Counted from the first letter of the stretch, positions 16,892 through 25,913 are shown. The stretch: 64,000 nt of DNA from Pseudomonadota bacterium (GCA_023423935.1 JAFAEQ010000038.1:44185-108184); one strand, 5' to 3'. Program-made: numbers and translations. Notes: generated from the letters alone by a model not told the origin.

Positions 16892-17464
16892 TCACTGCTT
16901 CGTGCGTCGCTCTTCCCGATCTTCCGGCGTCAGACGCGAGGGCTGGAGGATCTCGCGCTGATTGGCGGCACCTTCTTCATCGTCCGCATGCAGGCCGAAG
17001 GTTTCGAGCAACGTAGCGCGTCGTTCCGCGAGCGCTATTCCGAGACTCACGAAGTTCGCTCCGGTCGCGCGCAAGCGCGGGAAGAGCTGCTTCTCCTCTT
17101 CCTGCACATGATGCGCGATCTGTGCCGACAGCTCGCTCACCACACTCTTGAAGTTCGGATGGTCGGAGCTCATCGATTCTATGCGGGCGATGGTCTGCTT
17201 GGCCTGCGCATGCTCCCGCTCCGACTCGCTGATCAGCGCATCGTCCTGCAACGCGCGGCGCGCCACGGGATAGAAAAGCTCCTCCTCGATCTGCGTGTGT
17301 ACACGCAGCATCTTGCACGTACGACGCGCGAGCGGCTCCTGCTGCTGCGGGGCGGCGAGCGCAAATGCCGCGAACAATTCTTCGATGAGTCGATGATCGC
17401 GCGTCAGCAAATCGATGGCATCCGCGACTGTGTCACCCGAATCCGATGTATCTGCACTGGCCAT
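16892..17464 (-). CDS. Hemerythrin HHE domain protein
   Basis: This 190-residue four-helix protein carries the HHE iron-ligand pattern: His24 in LTRDHRLIEELF, His56 with Glu60 in RVHTQIEEELFYP, His85 in EREHAQAK, and His119 with Glu123 in IAHHVQEEEKQLFP. Cytoplasmic HHE proteins bind a diiron centre and act in oxygen or nitric oxide sensing, iron storage or Fe-S repair (DnrN/YtfE-like). The acidic start and basic tail (TPEDREERRTKQ) lie outside the core. It leads a two-gene unit with the VOC protein. Confidence 0.93.
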   Translation of the reverse strand: MASADTSDSGDTVADAIDLLTRDHRLIEELFAAFALAAPQQQEPLARRTCKMLRVHTQIEEELFYPVARRALQDDALISESEREHAQAKQTIARIESMSSDHPNFKSVVSELSAQIAHHVQEEEKQLFPRLRATGANFVSLGIALAERRATLLETFGLHADDEEGAANQREILQPSRLTPEDREERRTKQ

Positions 17465-17562
17465 GCGGCTCCTCCGAGCACTCGAGAGTAGGTGGTCAAA
17501 GCAGTTGTTCTAAGCGTACCAGTCGCGTCGCGGTTCCCAGACACATTCAAGTTCATGCAACG

Positions 17563-17964
17563 TTACGCACGAAATGTGTCGTGCTCGGCGATCGGGAGAT
17601 CCAGCTTTGCCCATGAGGGTCGGTCGCGAACGAAGATCGCATGGTCGGGCTTGAAGCGTTCTGGCTCATCGAGCGAGCCGACGTACAACGTGACCATGTC
17701 CGGAATGACTTGCGGCGTGCCAAACAACAAGCTGCCGCAGTCCGGACAGAAGTGACGCACCGCCTGCTGTTTGCTGCCGCCGACCGTCACCACACTTTTC
17801 GGATCGCCGGTCACTCTGAATCCTCTCTTGCTGACTCCCATAACGGGCAGACCGCCGCTGCCGGATGCTCGCTGGCAATCGCGGCAATGACAGAAAAGAG
17901 CAAACAAAGGTTCGCCATCCGCTTCGTAGTGCACGCGGCCGCACAAACATCGCCCCGTAATCAT
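17563..17964 (-). CDS. GFA family zinc protein (CENP-V/GFA domain)
   Basis: The 133-residue protein has the cysteines of the GFA fold: GRCLCGRVHYE at the start, FCHCRDCQRASGSG near 24-37, and HFCPDCGSLLFG near 71-82, where two zinc sites are expected. The family was named for glutathione-dependent formaldehyde activation, but most members have no proven reaction. The remainder is the usual beta-rich core with the VGSLDEPERFKPDHAIF segment. It stands alone, upstream of the hemerythrin unit and downstream of the LysR gene on the same strand. Confidence 0.92.
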   Translation of the reverse strand: MITGRCLCGRVHYEADGEPLFALFCHCRDCQRASGSGGLPVMGVSKRGFRVTGDPKSVVTVGGSKQQAVRHFCPDCGSLLFGTPQVIPDMVTLYVGSLDEPERFKPDHAIFVRDRPSWAKLDLPIAEHDTFRA

Positions 17965-18059
17965 TCATATCCCCCGTTGTTGGATTTAGTGTTCAAGGTG
18001 ATTGCGGCGTCCCGGTCAATGCCGATCTCGTACCGGCGGTGTGCTGCGCATGAGGATGG

Positions 18060-18977
18060 TCAGCGCGCATCCGCCGCAGGATCGAGATAGGGACGTAGCG
18101 TGTCGGTGAGCCACGCCATGAACGCTCGCAGGCGCTGTGAGAGATTGCGCCGGTGCGCATAGAGCAGCGAGACGGGCATCGGCTCGGCGCGCGCGTCGGG
18201 CAGCACTTCGACCAATGCGCCTTGCTCGATCAACGTGCGCACGCCGAGGCGCGGAACCTGGATGATGCCGAAGCCGGCCAGACACGCCGCCTGAAACGCA
18301 TCCGCACTATTCACAGTCATGACACCGCCCATTGCGACCGTGCGATACGCGCTGCCGTCGAAGTATTCGAATCCGTACGGTTTGCTGCCGAAGTTCGTCA
18401 CGTAATGCACGGCCCGATGTGAGGCAAGGTCCTCGACGTTCCGCGGCGTGCCGAACTCGCGCAGATAGCGCGGGCTCGCGCAATTGACGAGCGTCAGATG
18501 ACCGAGCATGCGGGCAATGATGTTCGGATCGTCGAGCGTGCCCACCCTCACCACGCAGTCGAAGCCTTCGCGGATCAGATCCACTTTGCGATCGGTGCAG
18601 CCGAGCTCGATCTCGAGCAATGGATGCTCACCCATGAACTGCGGCAGCGCCGGGATGATGTATTGGCGGGCAAGACCGCTCGGCATGTCCACACGCAGCC
18701 GACCGCGTAATGACCTCGGCCCCTGCTGAAACATGGACTGCAACTCGTCCATGTCCGCGAGCACATCCTTGCAGCGCTCGTAGAAGGCCTGCCCATCCTG
18801 CGTCAACTGGACGCGCCGTGTGGTTCGATTCAGCAGCCGCGTCCCGGTCTGAGTTTCGAGCTGGCGAACCGCGGTGGAAACACTTGCCTTGGGCAGGTTC
18901 AAGGCTTCCGCGGCACGAGTGAAGCTCGCGAGCTCCGCGACACGAACGAATACCTGCATGGCCTCAGGACGGATCAT
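18060..18977 (-). CDS. LysR family transcriptional regulator
   Basis: The 305-residue protein has an N-terminal winged helix (FVRVAELASFTRAAEALNLP, then ASVSTAVRQLETQTG and LLNRTTRRVQLT) and a periplasmic-binding-protein-like effector domain typical of the aminoacid/quinone group (LRGRLRVDMPSGLARQYI, VNCASPRYLREFG, LAGFGIIQVPRLGV, LYAHRRNLSQRLRAFM). It is transcribed away from a short-chain dehydrogenase gene. The 116-base gap contains a clear dyad, so it very likely controls that gene and itself. The effector is unknown. Confidence 0.95.
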   Translation of the reverse strand: MIRPEAMQVFVRVAELASFTRAAEALNLPKASVSTAVRQLETQTGTRLLNRTTRRVQLTQDGQAFYERCKDVLADMDELQSMFQQGPRSLRGRLRVDMPSGLARQYIIPALPQFMGEHPLLEIELGCTDRKVDLIREGFDCVVRVGTLDDPNIIARMLGHLTLVNCASPRYLREFGTPRNVEDLASHRAVHYVTNFGSKPYGFEYFDGSAYRTVAMGGVMTVNSADAFQAACLAGFGIIQVPRLGVRTLIEQGALVEVLPDARAEPMPVSLLYAHRRNLSQRLRAFMAWLTDTLRPYLDPAADAR

Positions 18978-18983
18978 GGTGAG

Positions 18984-19012
18984 CCATTGTTCGTTTATTC
19001 CGAACGCAATGG
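18984..19012. promoter_or_regulatory. Candidate LysR operator dyad
   Basis: CCATTG at 18984 and CAATGG at 19007 flank an inner inverted repeat, GTTCG and CGAAC, with a 7-base AT-rich centre. It begins seven bases upstream of the LysR start codon, in the divergent gap with the dehydrogenase gene, which is where LysR autoregulatory sites usually lie. Confidence 0.6.
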
Positions 19013-19093
19013 TCGCATATCCACGATTTATCCGACATCAGCCGGCCAATATCCTGCTCCCACGGATCATCTCTTATCTATTGGAGAGCAGGT

Positions 19094-19858
19094 ATGCACA
19101 CGAACACACGAATCGCCGTCATCACGGGCGGAAACCGAGGCCTCGGTCGCAATGCGGCCCTGAAAGTTGCCGAAGCCGGCATGGATGTCGTGCTGACCTA
19201 TCGCAGCCACCGAACCGAAGCGGACGCCGTCATCGCTCAGATCGACACGCTCGGCCGGAAGGCCGTCGCTCTACCCCTCGATGTGGGCAAGTCCGCGACC
19301 TTCGATGCATTCGTAGCCGAGCTGAGACGCGTGCTCCAGGAGCAGTGGCAGCGCGATCGCTTCGATGCGCTCGTGAACAACGCGGGCATCGGGGCTCATG
19401 CGCCTTTTGCGGAAACGACGGAGGCGCAGTTCGATGAATTGATGAACATCCATTTGAAGGGACCGTTCTTCCTGACTCAGAAGCTGCTGCCGCTCATCGC
19501 CGACGGCGGACGCATTCTGAACGTCTCGAGCGGCCTTGCGCGATTCGCCCTGCCCGGCGCCGCCGCATACGCATCGATGAAAGGCGGCATCGAAGTCCTC
19601 ACACGCTATCTCGCAAAAGAACTGGGGCCGCGCGGCATCACGGTGAACGTGATCGCGCCAGGTGCCATCGAAACCGATTTCGGCGGCGGGCGGGTACGCG
19701 ACAACGCAGAGCTCAACCAACTCGTCGCGTCGAACACGGCGCTGGGACGCGCGGGCTTGCCCGATGACATCGGTGGCGTAGTGGCTGCAATTCTTTCGCC
19801 GCAGCTGGGCTGGGTCACCGCGCAGCGCATCGAAGCGTCAGGCGGAATGTTCCTGTAG
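19094..19858 (+). CDS. Short-chain dehydrogenase/reductase
   Basis: A classical SDR of 254 residues: cofactor loop ITGGNRGLGRNAALKVAEAG, NNAG motif in ALVNNAGIGAHAPF, Ser in ILNVSSGLARF, and the catalytic YASMK in AAAYASMKGGIEVLTRYLAKE. The Arg/Ser after the second strand (TYRSHRTEAD) favours NADP(H). The C-terminal IEASGGMFL is typical of the FabG-like group. GGAGAGCAGGT precedes the ATG. It is divergent from the LysR gene, which probably regulates it. The substrate cannot be predicted. Directly after the stop lies an 8-bp repeat array. Confidence 0.94.
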   Translation: MHTNTRIAVITGGNRGLGRNAALKVAEAGMDVVLTYRSHRTEADAVIAQIDTLGRKAVALPLDVGKSATFDAFVAELRRVLQEQWQRDRFDALVNNAGIGAHAPFAETTEAQFDELMNIHLKGPFFLTQKLLPLIADGGRILNVSSGLARFALPGAAAYASMKGGIEVLTRYLAKELGPRGITVNVIAPGAIETDFGGGRVRDNAELNQLVASNTALGRAGLPDDIGGVVAAILSPQLGWVTAQRIEASGGMFL

Positions 19859-19870
19859 CGCGGACGCGGC

Positions 19871-19988
19871 GAGTCGCGAGTCCGCGAGTCCGCGAGTCAA
19901 CTAGTCTGCTAGTCGACTAGTCCGCTAGTCAGCAGCTTGCCATTCCGGCTAGCCGACTAGTTGGCTAGCTGACTAGTTGGCTGGTTGT
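19871..19988. repeat. CTAG octanucleotide repeat array (convergent spacer)
   Basis: Between two convergent stops the DNA has an 8-base period. GAGTCCGC units come first, then CTAGTCNN units at 19901, 19909, 19917 and 19925, and CTAGCCGA/CTAGTTGG-type units at 19949, 19957, 19965 and 19973, all in one 8-base phase. Several units are self-complementary (CTAGTCGACTAG), so strong hairpins can form. A related array lies at 26729. Confidence 0.85.
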
Positions 19989-19989
19989 G

Positions 19990-22032
19990 TCACCACACCT
20001 CGCAACGCTTCTCCGCCGGGCGCACCATGGGATCGCCGGCTTTGCATTGGAATACGCGTTGAAAATCGGGCGAGTTCGAAAGCGGACCGATGACGCGGTA
20101 TTTGGCGATCGGATGTGGATCGCCCTGAACCATGGTGCGTGCGAACTCGGGCCGAACCGCATCGCCTCTGAACTGACCCCAGGCGATGAAGAACTGCTGA
20201 TCGGGCGTGAACCCGTCGATCGTCGGCGCAGGTGGTTTGCCACGCTGTGCGATCTGGAATGCGCGATAGGCGATCTTGGCGCCCGCGAGATCGCCGATGC
20301 TCTCGCCCAGCACGAGCTTGCCGTTGTGATGCAGTCCGGGTTCGACGAAGTAACCCTCGAACTGATCGACCACGCACTGACCGCGCGCCTGAAATTTTTT
20401 CAGATCCTCATCGGTCCACCAGTTGTTGAGGCGTCCCTGCGCATCGTACTGCGCGCCCTGATCGTCGAAGCCATGACTGATCTCGTGCCCGATCACGACA
20501 CCGATGGCGCCGTAGTTCACCGCATCGGGCGCTTCCATGCTGAAGGCAGGCGGTTGCAGGATGCCGGCGGGAAATACGATCTCGTTCAGGAGCGGGTTGT
20601 AGTACGCGTCTGAAGTCGGCGGCGTCATGTACCAGCGGCCGCGATCGACCGGCTTGCCGATCTGCGCCCAATCGTCCTTCACCGCGAACTGCCGCGCGGC
20701 GACGTCGGATTCCCAGAACTTTGCACGATCGATCGGCACACGACTGTAGTCCTTCCATCGATCCGGATAGCCGATCTTGGGATTGAACGTGGCGAGCTTC
20801 TCGAGCGCACGCTGCTTCGTCGCCGGGCTCATCCAATCGATCTCGTGAATGATCTCGCCCATCGCGAGCTGCAGGTTCTTCACCAGCTCCTGCATGCGCT
20901 GCTTCGCCGCGGGCGGGAAATAGCGTTCCACATACTCCTTGCCGAGCGCTTCGCCGAGATTCGCATCGGTCGCCTCGACGCAGCGCTTCCAGCGCGGTTT
21001 CATCTCCGTCGCGCCACCCAGATAAGCCTCGTGGAAAGCGAAGTTCTCCTGGACGAAGTCCCTCGACAGCGAGGGTGCAGCCGCATCCAGCACACGTGCC
21101 TGCAGATAGCGCTTCCAATCCGCCAGTGGCGTGCTCTCGAGCTGGCGGTCGACCTCCTCCAGGAACTTCGGCTCGCTGACGTTCACATCGCCAAGGCCAA
21201 CGCCCGAAGCCGCATAGAACTTCTTCCAATCGAAGCGCGGCGTCAGCTTCTGCAATTCTGGAAACGTCATCTTGTGATCGGTCGCCTGTGGATCGCGCAG
21301 CGCGACGTTATCGAGCGAGGCGTGCGCGAGCGCCGTCTCGAGCTTCATGACCGTCTCGACAGACGATTCCGCCTGTTGCCGCTCGCTGCCGGACAGCTGA
21401 AATAGTCGGGCGAGATATTCGCGATACTTCTGTCGCGCCTGCACGAAGCGCTCGTCGGGCTTCACGTAGTAGTCGCGATCCGGCATGCCGAGTCCGGCCG
21501 CATAGACCTGCGCGATCACAAACGAAGGATTGTGATTATCAGAGCCGCTGACGAACGCGAAGGGTGCGTAGATGCCCATCGATTGCAGCTCGGCCATTGT
21601 CGTCTGCAAGGCATCGGCGCTGGAGATCCGCTCGATGCGCGCAAGCAATGGCTTCACCGGTTCCGCGCCGAGCCGGTCGATCTCGGCTTCATTCATGCAG
21701 CCCGCGTAGAAGTCGCCGATCAGTTGCTCGTCGGAACCTCGCTGCGCACGCGTCGCAGTGGCTTGTTCCAGAATTTCTCTGAGCCTGTCTTTCGATGACT
21801 CTCCCGCCGCCCAGCGCCGGCTCCATCTCGACATCGACGCCGGAATCGGATTGTCGGCCCGCCACTTGCCGTTGGCGTACTCGAAAAAGTCATCGCAGGG
21901 CCTGGCCTCGTGGTTCATGTCGCTCAACACGACACCGCGCGGACCTTCGGCGAGCGCCGATGACGCGACCAGGACGACCAGGCACAGAACTCGACCCGGG
22001 TACAGAACTCGACAAGTCGATCTCGCTCCCAT
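19990..22032 (-). CDS. M13 family metallopeptidase (neprilysin/PepO-like)
   Basis: The 680-residue protein (start at 22032, followed by a signal peptide in VLCLVVLVASSALAEG) shows the M13 features. The N-terminal block is PCDDFFEYANGKW, the zinc site is VVIGHEISHGFDDQG (two His and the catalytic Glu), and the third ligand and Asp are in LGESIGDLAGAKIAYRAF. The end is the conserved CKAGDPMVRPAEKRCEVW. M13 enzymes are periplasmic or secreted oligopeptidases that cut peptides up to about 40 residues on the amino side of hydrophobic residues. The first in-frame ATG (22086) would lengthen the signal region without benefit. It is convergent with the SDR gene across the octamer array. Confidence 0.95.
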   Translation of the reverse strand: MGARSTCRVLYPGRVLCLVVLVASSALAEGPRGVVLSDMNHEARPCDDFFEYANGKWRADNPIPASMSRWSRRWAAGESSKDRLREILEQATATRAQRGSDEQLIGDFYAGCMNEAEIDRLGAEPVKPLLARIERISSADALQTTMAELQSMGIYAPFAFVSGSDNHNPSFVIAQVYAAGLGMPDRDYYVKPDERFVQARQKYREYLARLFQLSGSERQQAESSVETVMKLETALAHASLDNVALRDPQATDHKMTFPELQKLTPRFDWKKFYAASGVGLGDVNVSEPKFLEEVDRQLESTPLADWKRYLQARVLDAAAPSLSRDFVQENFAFHEAYLGGATEMKPRWKRCVEATDANLGEALGKEYVERYFPPAAKQRMQELVKNLQLAMGEIIHEIDWMSPATKQRALEKLATFNPKIGYPDRWKDYSRVPIDRAKFWESDVAARQFAVKDDWAQIGKPVDRGRWYMTPPTSDAYYNPLLNEIVFPAGILQPPAFSMEAPDAVNYGAIGVVIGHEISHGFDDQGAQYDAQGRLNNWWTDEDLKKFQARGQCVVDQFEGYFVEPGLHHNGKLVLGESIGDLAGAKIAYRAFQIAQRGKPPAPTIDGFTPDQQFFIAWGQFRGDAVRPEFARTMVQGDPHPIAKYRVIGPLSNSPDFQRVFQCKAGDPMVRPAEKRCEVW

Positions 22033-22217
22033 GGCATTCTCCGTTGCGCGATTTGCAGGGCCGCGTCTATTCAGCATCAACTTCACCCGGGCGGATGCGC
22101 GATTTGCGACGAAGCGCGTCCCCGGCGCGTCAGATTCGAATCGTCCGGGTCTGTCGATTCCGGGTCCGGCCGTTCGTATAGAACCGCACGCCCCCGCAAG
22201 GCGATGAGGAGACCAGC

Positions 22218-22568
22218 ATGAAGCAGTATCTGATCAGCATGTATCAACCCGATGGCCCGGGCCGCCCCGACCCGGAAGTTCTGCAGAAAATCATGGAGGA
22301 GATCTACAGGATCCGCTCCGAACTGCAGGCGTCCGGGCGTTGGGTATTCGCCGGAGGCTTGCACGAGGCCTCTGCAACCACGGTGGTAAAGATTCAGGCC
22401 AACGAGCCGCTCATCACCGACGGGCCGTTCATCGAAGGCAAGGAGCACATCGGCGGCATCATCGTGATCCGTGCCGAAGATCTGGACGAAGCGCTGAAGT
22501 GGGCCACCCGCTATGCGCGCGCCACCGGCCTTCCCATCGAGGTGCGTCCCTTCCGCGAGGATCACTGA
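22218..22568 (+). CDS. YciI-like DGPF protein, partner of an ECF42-type sigma factor
   Basis: A 116-residue YCII/DGPF protein: MKQYLISMYQPDGPGRPDP at the start, the diagnostic ITDGPFIEGKEHIGG near 72-86, and IVIRAEDLDEALKWATR. The DGPF family is consistently encoded next to ECF42 sigma factors, as here, six bases before the sigma gene. Its precise activity is unknown; related YciI proteins have a ferredoxin-like fold with a His/Asp pair. AGGAGACCAGC precedes the ATG. Confidence 0.92.
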   Translation: MKQYLISMYQPDGPGRPDPEVLQKIMEEIYRIRSELQASGRWVFAGGLHEASATTVVKIQANEPLITDGPFIEGKEHIGGIIVIRAEDLDEALKWATRYARATGLPIEVRPFREDH

Positions 22569-22573
22569 GGACG

Positions 22574-23785
22574 ATGCCCGGCCTCGACAGGACACAGATC
22601 GAGCGGATCTTCCGGGAGCATTACGGCCGTGCGGTCGCAACGCTCGTGCGGCAGTTTCGCTCGATCGAACTTGCCGAAGAGTCGGTCCAGGATGCATTCA
22701 CCAGCGCTTTGCAACGCTGGCCAGCCACCGGACTGCCCCCGAGTCCGGCCGGATGGATCATCACGACGGCACGCAATCGCGCCATCGATCATCTGCGCCG
22801 GGAGTCCTCTCGCGATGAGCGGCAGGCTGCAGCGATTCAGATGACCGACGCGAGCTGCGAGGAGGACACGCCTGTGAGCGACGATCGTCTCCTGCTCATG
22901 TTCACGTGCTGCCACCCCGCACTTGCTTTGAACGTGCAGGTCGCACTGACCTTGCGTCTGCTCGGCGGCCTGTCCACGCCCGAGATCGCGCGTGCATTCA
23001 TGGTCCCGGAAGCCACGATGGCCCAACGCATCGTGCGTGCGAAAGCGAAGATTCGCGATGCCGCCATCCCTTATCGCATTCCGGATGCGCAGGAGCTGCC
23101 GACACGAATCCGCGCGGTGCTCGCCGTCATCTATCTCATCTTCAACGAAGGTTACTCGGCCAGCGCAGGCGACCAGCTCATCCGCGAGGATCTGTGCGAC
23201 GAAGCGCTGCGGCTCGCCCGTGTCCTCGCCGAGCTCATGCCGCGCGACAGCGAAACGCTCGGACTGCTCGCACTCTTGCTGTTGATCGACGCACGCCGTA
23301 ACGCACGCATCGGCCCGGACGGGATGCCGCTTCTATTGTCGGAACAGAATCGCTCGTTATGGAATCGCAGCAGGATCGCCGAAGGCCAGTGGCTCCTCTC
23401 CGAATGCGTGCGTCGCAACGAGCCCGGCCCTTATCAACTGCAGGCCGCCATCAACGCCGTGCACAGCGATGCTCCCGACATCGCATCCACCGACTGGCGA
23501 CAGATCGTGACGCTCTACGATCACTGGATGCAGCTCGATCCGAATCCCCTGATCGCTCTCAACCGAGCCGTCGCAGTGGCAGAACTGGAAGGCCCCGCTC
23601 GAGGACTCGAGCTCGTCGACGCACTGGCGCTGAATCACTATCACCTGTTCCACGCCATCCGCGCCGACCTGCTCCGCCGCCTCGGCCGCAGCGCCGAAGC
23701 CACCGCCGCCTACGACGCCGCGATAGAGCGCAGCGAGAACAGCAAGGAACGGGAGTTTTTGTTATCGCGTCGAAATCAGATGTAA
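22574..23785 (+). CDS. ECF42-type RNA polymerase sigma factor with C-terminal extension
   Basis: From ATG 22574 the protein has 403 residues. Sigma-70 region 2 (IERIFREHYGRAVATLVRQF, AGWIITTARNRAIDHLRR) is followed by region 4 (LRLLGGLSTPEIARAFMVPEATMAQRIVRAKAKIR). A helical C-terminal half with TPR-like character completes it (FNEGYSASAGDQLIREDLCDEA, NPLIALNRAVAVAELEGP). This long form is the ECF42 group, which lacks an anti-sigma factor and whose C-terminal domain is needed for activity. It is translated right after the DGPF gene. Regulation of the pair is expected to be autogenous. The frame upstream of 22574 is not used. Confidence 0.94.
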   Translation: MPGLDRTQIERIFREHYGRAVATLVRQFRSIELAEESVQDAFTSALQRWPATGLPPSPAGWIITTARNRAIDHLRRESSRDERQAAAIQMTDASCEEDTPVSDDRLLLMFTCCHPALALNVQVALTLRLLGGLSTPEIARAFMVPEATMAQRIVRAKAKIRDAAIPYRIPDAQELPTRIRAVLAVIYLIFNEGYSASAGDQLIREDLCDEALRLARVLAELMPRDSETLGLLALLLLIDARRNARIGPDGMPLLLSEQNRSLWNRSRIAEGQWLLSECVRRNEPGPYQLQAAINAVHSDAPDIASTDWRQIVTLYDHWMQLDPNPLIALNRAVAVAELEGPARGLELVDALALNHYHLFHAIRADLLRRLGRSAEATAAYDAAIERSENSKEREFLLSRRNQM

Positions 23786-23788
23786 GAC

Positions 23789-23997
23789 GGCCGCAAAGAC
23801 CGCACTCCATGAGCAAGATCATTTGTAAGAAGGCCGCAAGGACCGCAAAAAAGAATATAAGGGTGCCCACTGCATGCACTGCCTCATCACCGCTCGCGCC
23901 GCAGGTGCTTAACAACTTCATTTTCTTTTATGCGGTCTTTGCGGCTTTCCTTGTTCCTCTTCCTGCCTGGATACCTTGTTAAGCGGTCTTTGCGGCC
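23789..23997. repeat. Paired inverted 15-bp repeats between convergent genes
   Basis: GGCCGCAAAGACCGC (23789) and GGCCGCAAGGACCGC (23832) face GCGGTCTTTGCGGCtt (23932) and GCGGTCTTTGCGGCC (23983). Two direct and two inverted copies span 210 bases, so the transcript can form two nested stems. The gap lies exactly between the stops of the sigma-factor and TraB-like genes. Confidence 0.85.
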
Positions 23998-23999
23998 TC

Positions 24000-24998
24000 C
24001 TACTCCTTGCCTTCTTCCCCGCGATCCAACTCATAGCCACGAGCGAGCAGTGTTGCGACCCATCCGTCCTGGGACAGCACCTGGTCGATGGGCACTACTG
24101 CGAGGGTCGAGCGATTCTTTTTCAGTGCGGTTTCGGCATCGTTGACCCAGGTATCGCGCAGACGCTTCGGTACATCCTGGAGACCTTGCTTTTGCGCTGA
24201 TGAAGTCTGCAGCACTGCGTTCGCGCAGGTGTTGAGCACATCGGCGAAAGGCAATTCTTCGAGTGCTTCGACATCGCCGATTGCCCACGCGTTCGCGCGC
24301 TGACGCAGGGTGTCGACATCGTTCTCGACGCGCGCCAGGGTCTTTTCGAAACATTCGATGTCATCGAGCGATGACTTCTTGAACTCCTTGACCACCGCGC
24401 GCGGCTTTTCGATTTCGAGCTCGAGCGTCGGGGTCTTCACGGGCACCTTGTGCTGCTTCGCGAGTTTGCGGATGTCGTCGATCCAGGGCTGACGGCCGAC
24501 CAGTCCGGACTTGTCGATCGCTGCGGAGTACAGCTTCTGCGCGGCGAACAGCGGACGCCAGGCTTCGACGTCGTTGTCCTTACCCAGATAGCGCTGCTTG
24601 AGACGAAGCCAGCGTTGATACGTCTGCTCAGGCACGACATCCGCGAGCTTCTTGCCGTCCGGATTGCGGCGAACGGTGGCGAGTGACGGCAGCAGCGTGA
24701 TCTTGGTGAAGAATCCGACATCGGTGTCCACCTGAATGCCCATGAGCACCTGCTGCGAGGAGGCGATGACGTCTTCGACTTCGCGCGAACGCCAGGTCAT
24801 GCGTTTGGGCAACGGGCTCAATCCACCCATGATCCACAGCGCATGATCGCCATGCGTCACCTTCCACAAACGCGGACCCGGCTGTTCGCCTACGACGAGC
24901 ACCTGCTCCGGCTCGGCGTCCGGCACCGGGTTTTCCTGCGCCGAGGCTCCCGAAGCCCAAAGGCACAGCACGATAACAACCCATCGATTCGTCTTCAT
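24000..24998 (-). CDS. TraB/GumN-like exported protein
   Basis: With the ATG at 24998 the protein has 332 residues and a signal peptide (VVIVLCLWASGASAQ). The mature part shows the TraB/GumN pattern (LWKVTHGDHALWIMGGLSPLP near the start, DDIECFEKTLARVENDVDTLRQRANAWAIGD, then ALKKNRSTLAVVPIDQVLSQDGWVATLLARGYEL at the end). This family has a metalloprotease-like fold distantly related to Tiki; GumN occurs in xanthan loci. Here the usual GxxH near the N-terminus is GGLSP, so metal binding may be altered. The role is unknown. It is convergent with the sigma gene. Confidence 0.82.
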   Translation of the reverse strand: MKTNRWVVIVLCLWASGASAQENPVPDAEPEQVLVVGEQPGPRLWKVTHGDHALWIMGGLSPLPKRMTWRSREVEDVIASSQQVLMGIQVDTDVGFFTKITLLPSLATVRRNPDGKKLADVVPEQTYQRWLRLKQRYLGKDNDVEAWRPLFAAQKLYSAAIDKSGLVGRQPWIDDIRKLAKQHKVPVKTPTLELEIEKPRAVVKEFKKSSLDDIECFEKTLARVENDVDTLRQRANAWAIGDVEALEELPFADVLNTCANAVLQTSSAQKQGLQDVPKRLRDTWVNDAETALKKNRSTLAVVPIDQVLSQDGWVATLLARGYELDRGEEGKE

Positions 24999-25145
24999 GA
25001 GCCGGAAACCAACCTGCGGTGAGTGGATTCGACTTCGCGGACTGGCGGTAAGTTTCGCGAGTGCCCCCAGGTTCCGGACGGCCTGGGGTTCCGCTGAGCC
25101 ACTGGCCTTTGAGACACTCACGGGCATGCCTGAGGAGGGATGCCC

Positions 25146-25847
25146 ATGACACTCGATGACTTTCCGATCACGCGCAAATGGCCGCCCCGTCATCCCGATC
25201 GCATCCAGCTGTACTCGCTCACGACGCCCAACGGCGTGAAGGCCTCGATCATGCTCGAGGAAACAGGCCTGCCCTATGAGCCGCACCTGGTGGACTTTCA
25301 GAAGGATGAGCAGAAATCTGCCGAATTCCGCTCATTGAATCCATACGGCAAGATCCCGGCGATCATCGATCCGAACGGCCCCGACGGTGAACCCCTGCCC
25401 TTGTTCGAGTCGGCCGCGATTCTCATCTATCTCGCGGACAAGAGCGGCCAGCTGCTCGCGCAGAGCGGCGCGGTGCGATACGAGACCCTTCAATGGCTCG
25501 CTTTCCAGGTCGCAGGCGTCGGTCCGATGTTCGGGCAGCTGGGCTTCTTCCATAAGTTCGCGGGCAAGGATTACGAGGACAAACGTCCTCGCGATCGCTA
25601 CCTGGCCGAAACGCAACGGCTTCTCGACGTGCTGGACCAACGCCTGCAAGGCCGAAGCTGGATCATGGGCGATGACTATACGATTGCGGATATCGCCAAC
25701 TTCTCGCTGGTGCGCAACCTGGTCGGCTTCTATGACGCCGCGGAGCTGGTGGGATTCGACAAGTACACGAACGTGAAGCGGGGTCTTGCGGCTTTCGTCG
25801 CGCGCCCTGCTGTGGCCAAAGGCGTGGACATTCCCAAGCGGACCTGA
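25146..25847 (+). CDS. Glutathione S-transferase
   Basis: The 233-residue protein has an N-terminal thioredoxin-like GSH-binding half (LYSLTTPNGVKASIMLEETG, LNPYGKIPAIID, LFESAAILIYLADKSG) and an all-helical C-terminal half (WIMGDDYTIADIANFSLVRNL with the N-capping box). It resembles the YghU/YfcG (Nu-type) group, which act on disulfides or hydroperoxides. AGGAGG at 25133-25138 fits the ATG at 25146 (7-base spacing) better than that at 25140, which lies only one base after it. It is divergent from the TraB-like gene with a 147-base gap. Confidence 0.92.
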   Translation: MTLDDFPITRKWPPRHPDRIQLYSLTTPNGVKASIMLEETGLPYEPHLVDFQKDEQKSAEFRSLNPYGKIPAIIDPNGPDGEPLPLFESAAILIYLADKSGQLLAQSGAVRYETLQWLAFQVAGVGPMFGQLGFFHKFAGKDYEDKRPRDRYLAETQRLLDVLDQRLQGRSWIMGDDYTIADIANFSLVRNLVGFYDAAELVGFDKYTNVKRGLAAFVARPAVAKGVDIPKRT

Positions 25848-25913
25848 AGCATCGCATCTCCAACGTTGGTCGAACACATCCGCGATGTCACTTGGCTCGT
25901 GTAGGGTTCGCGC

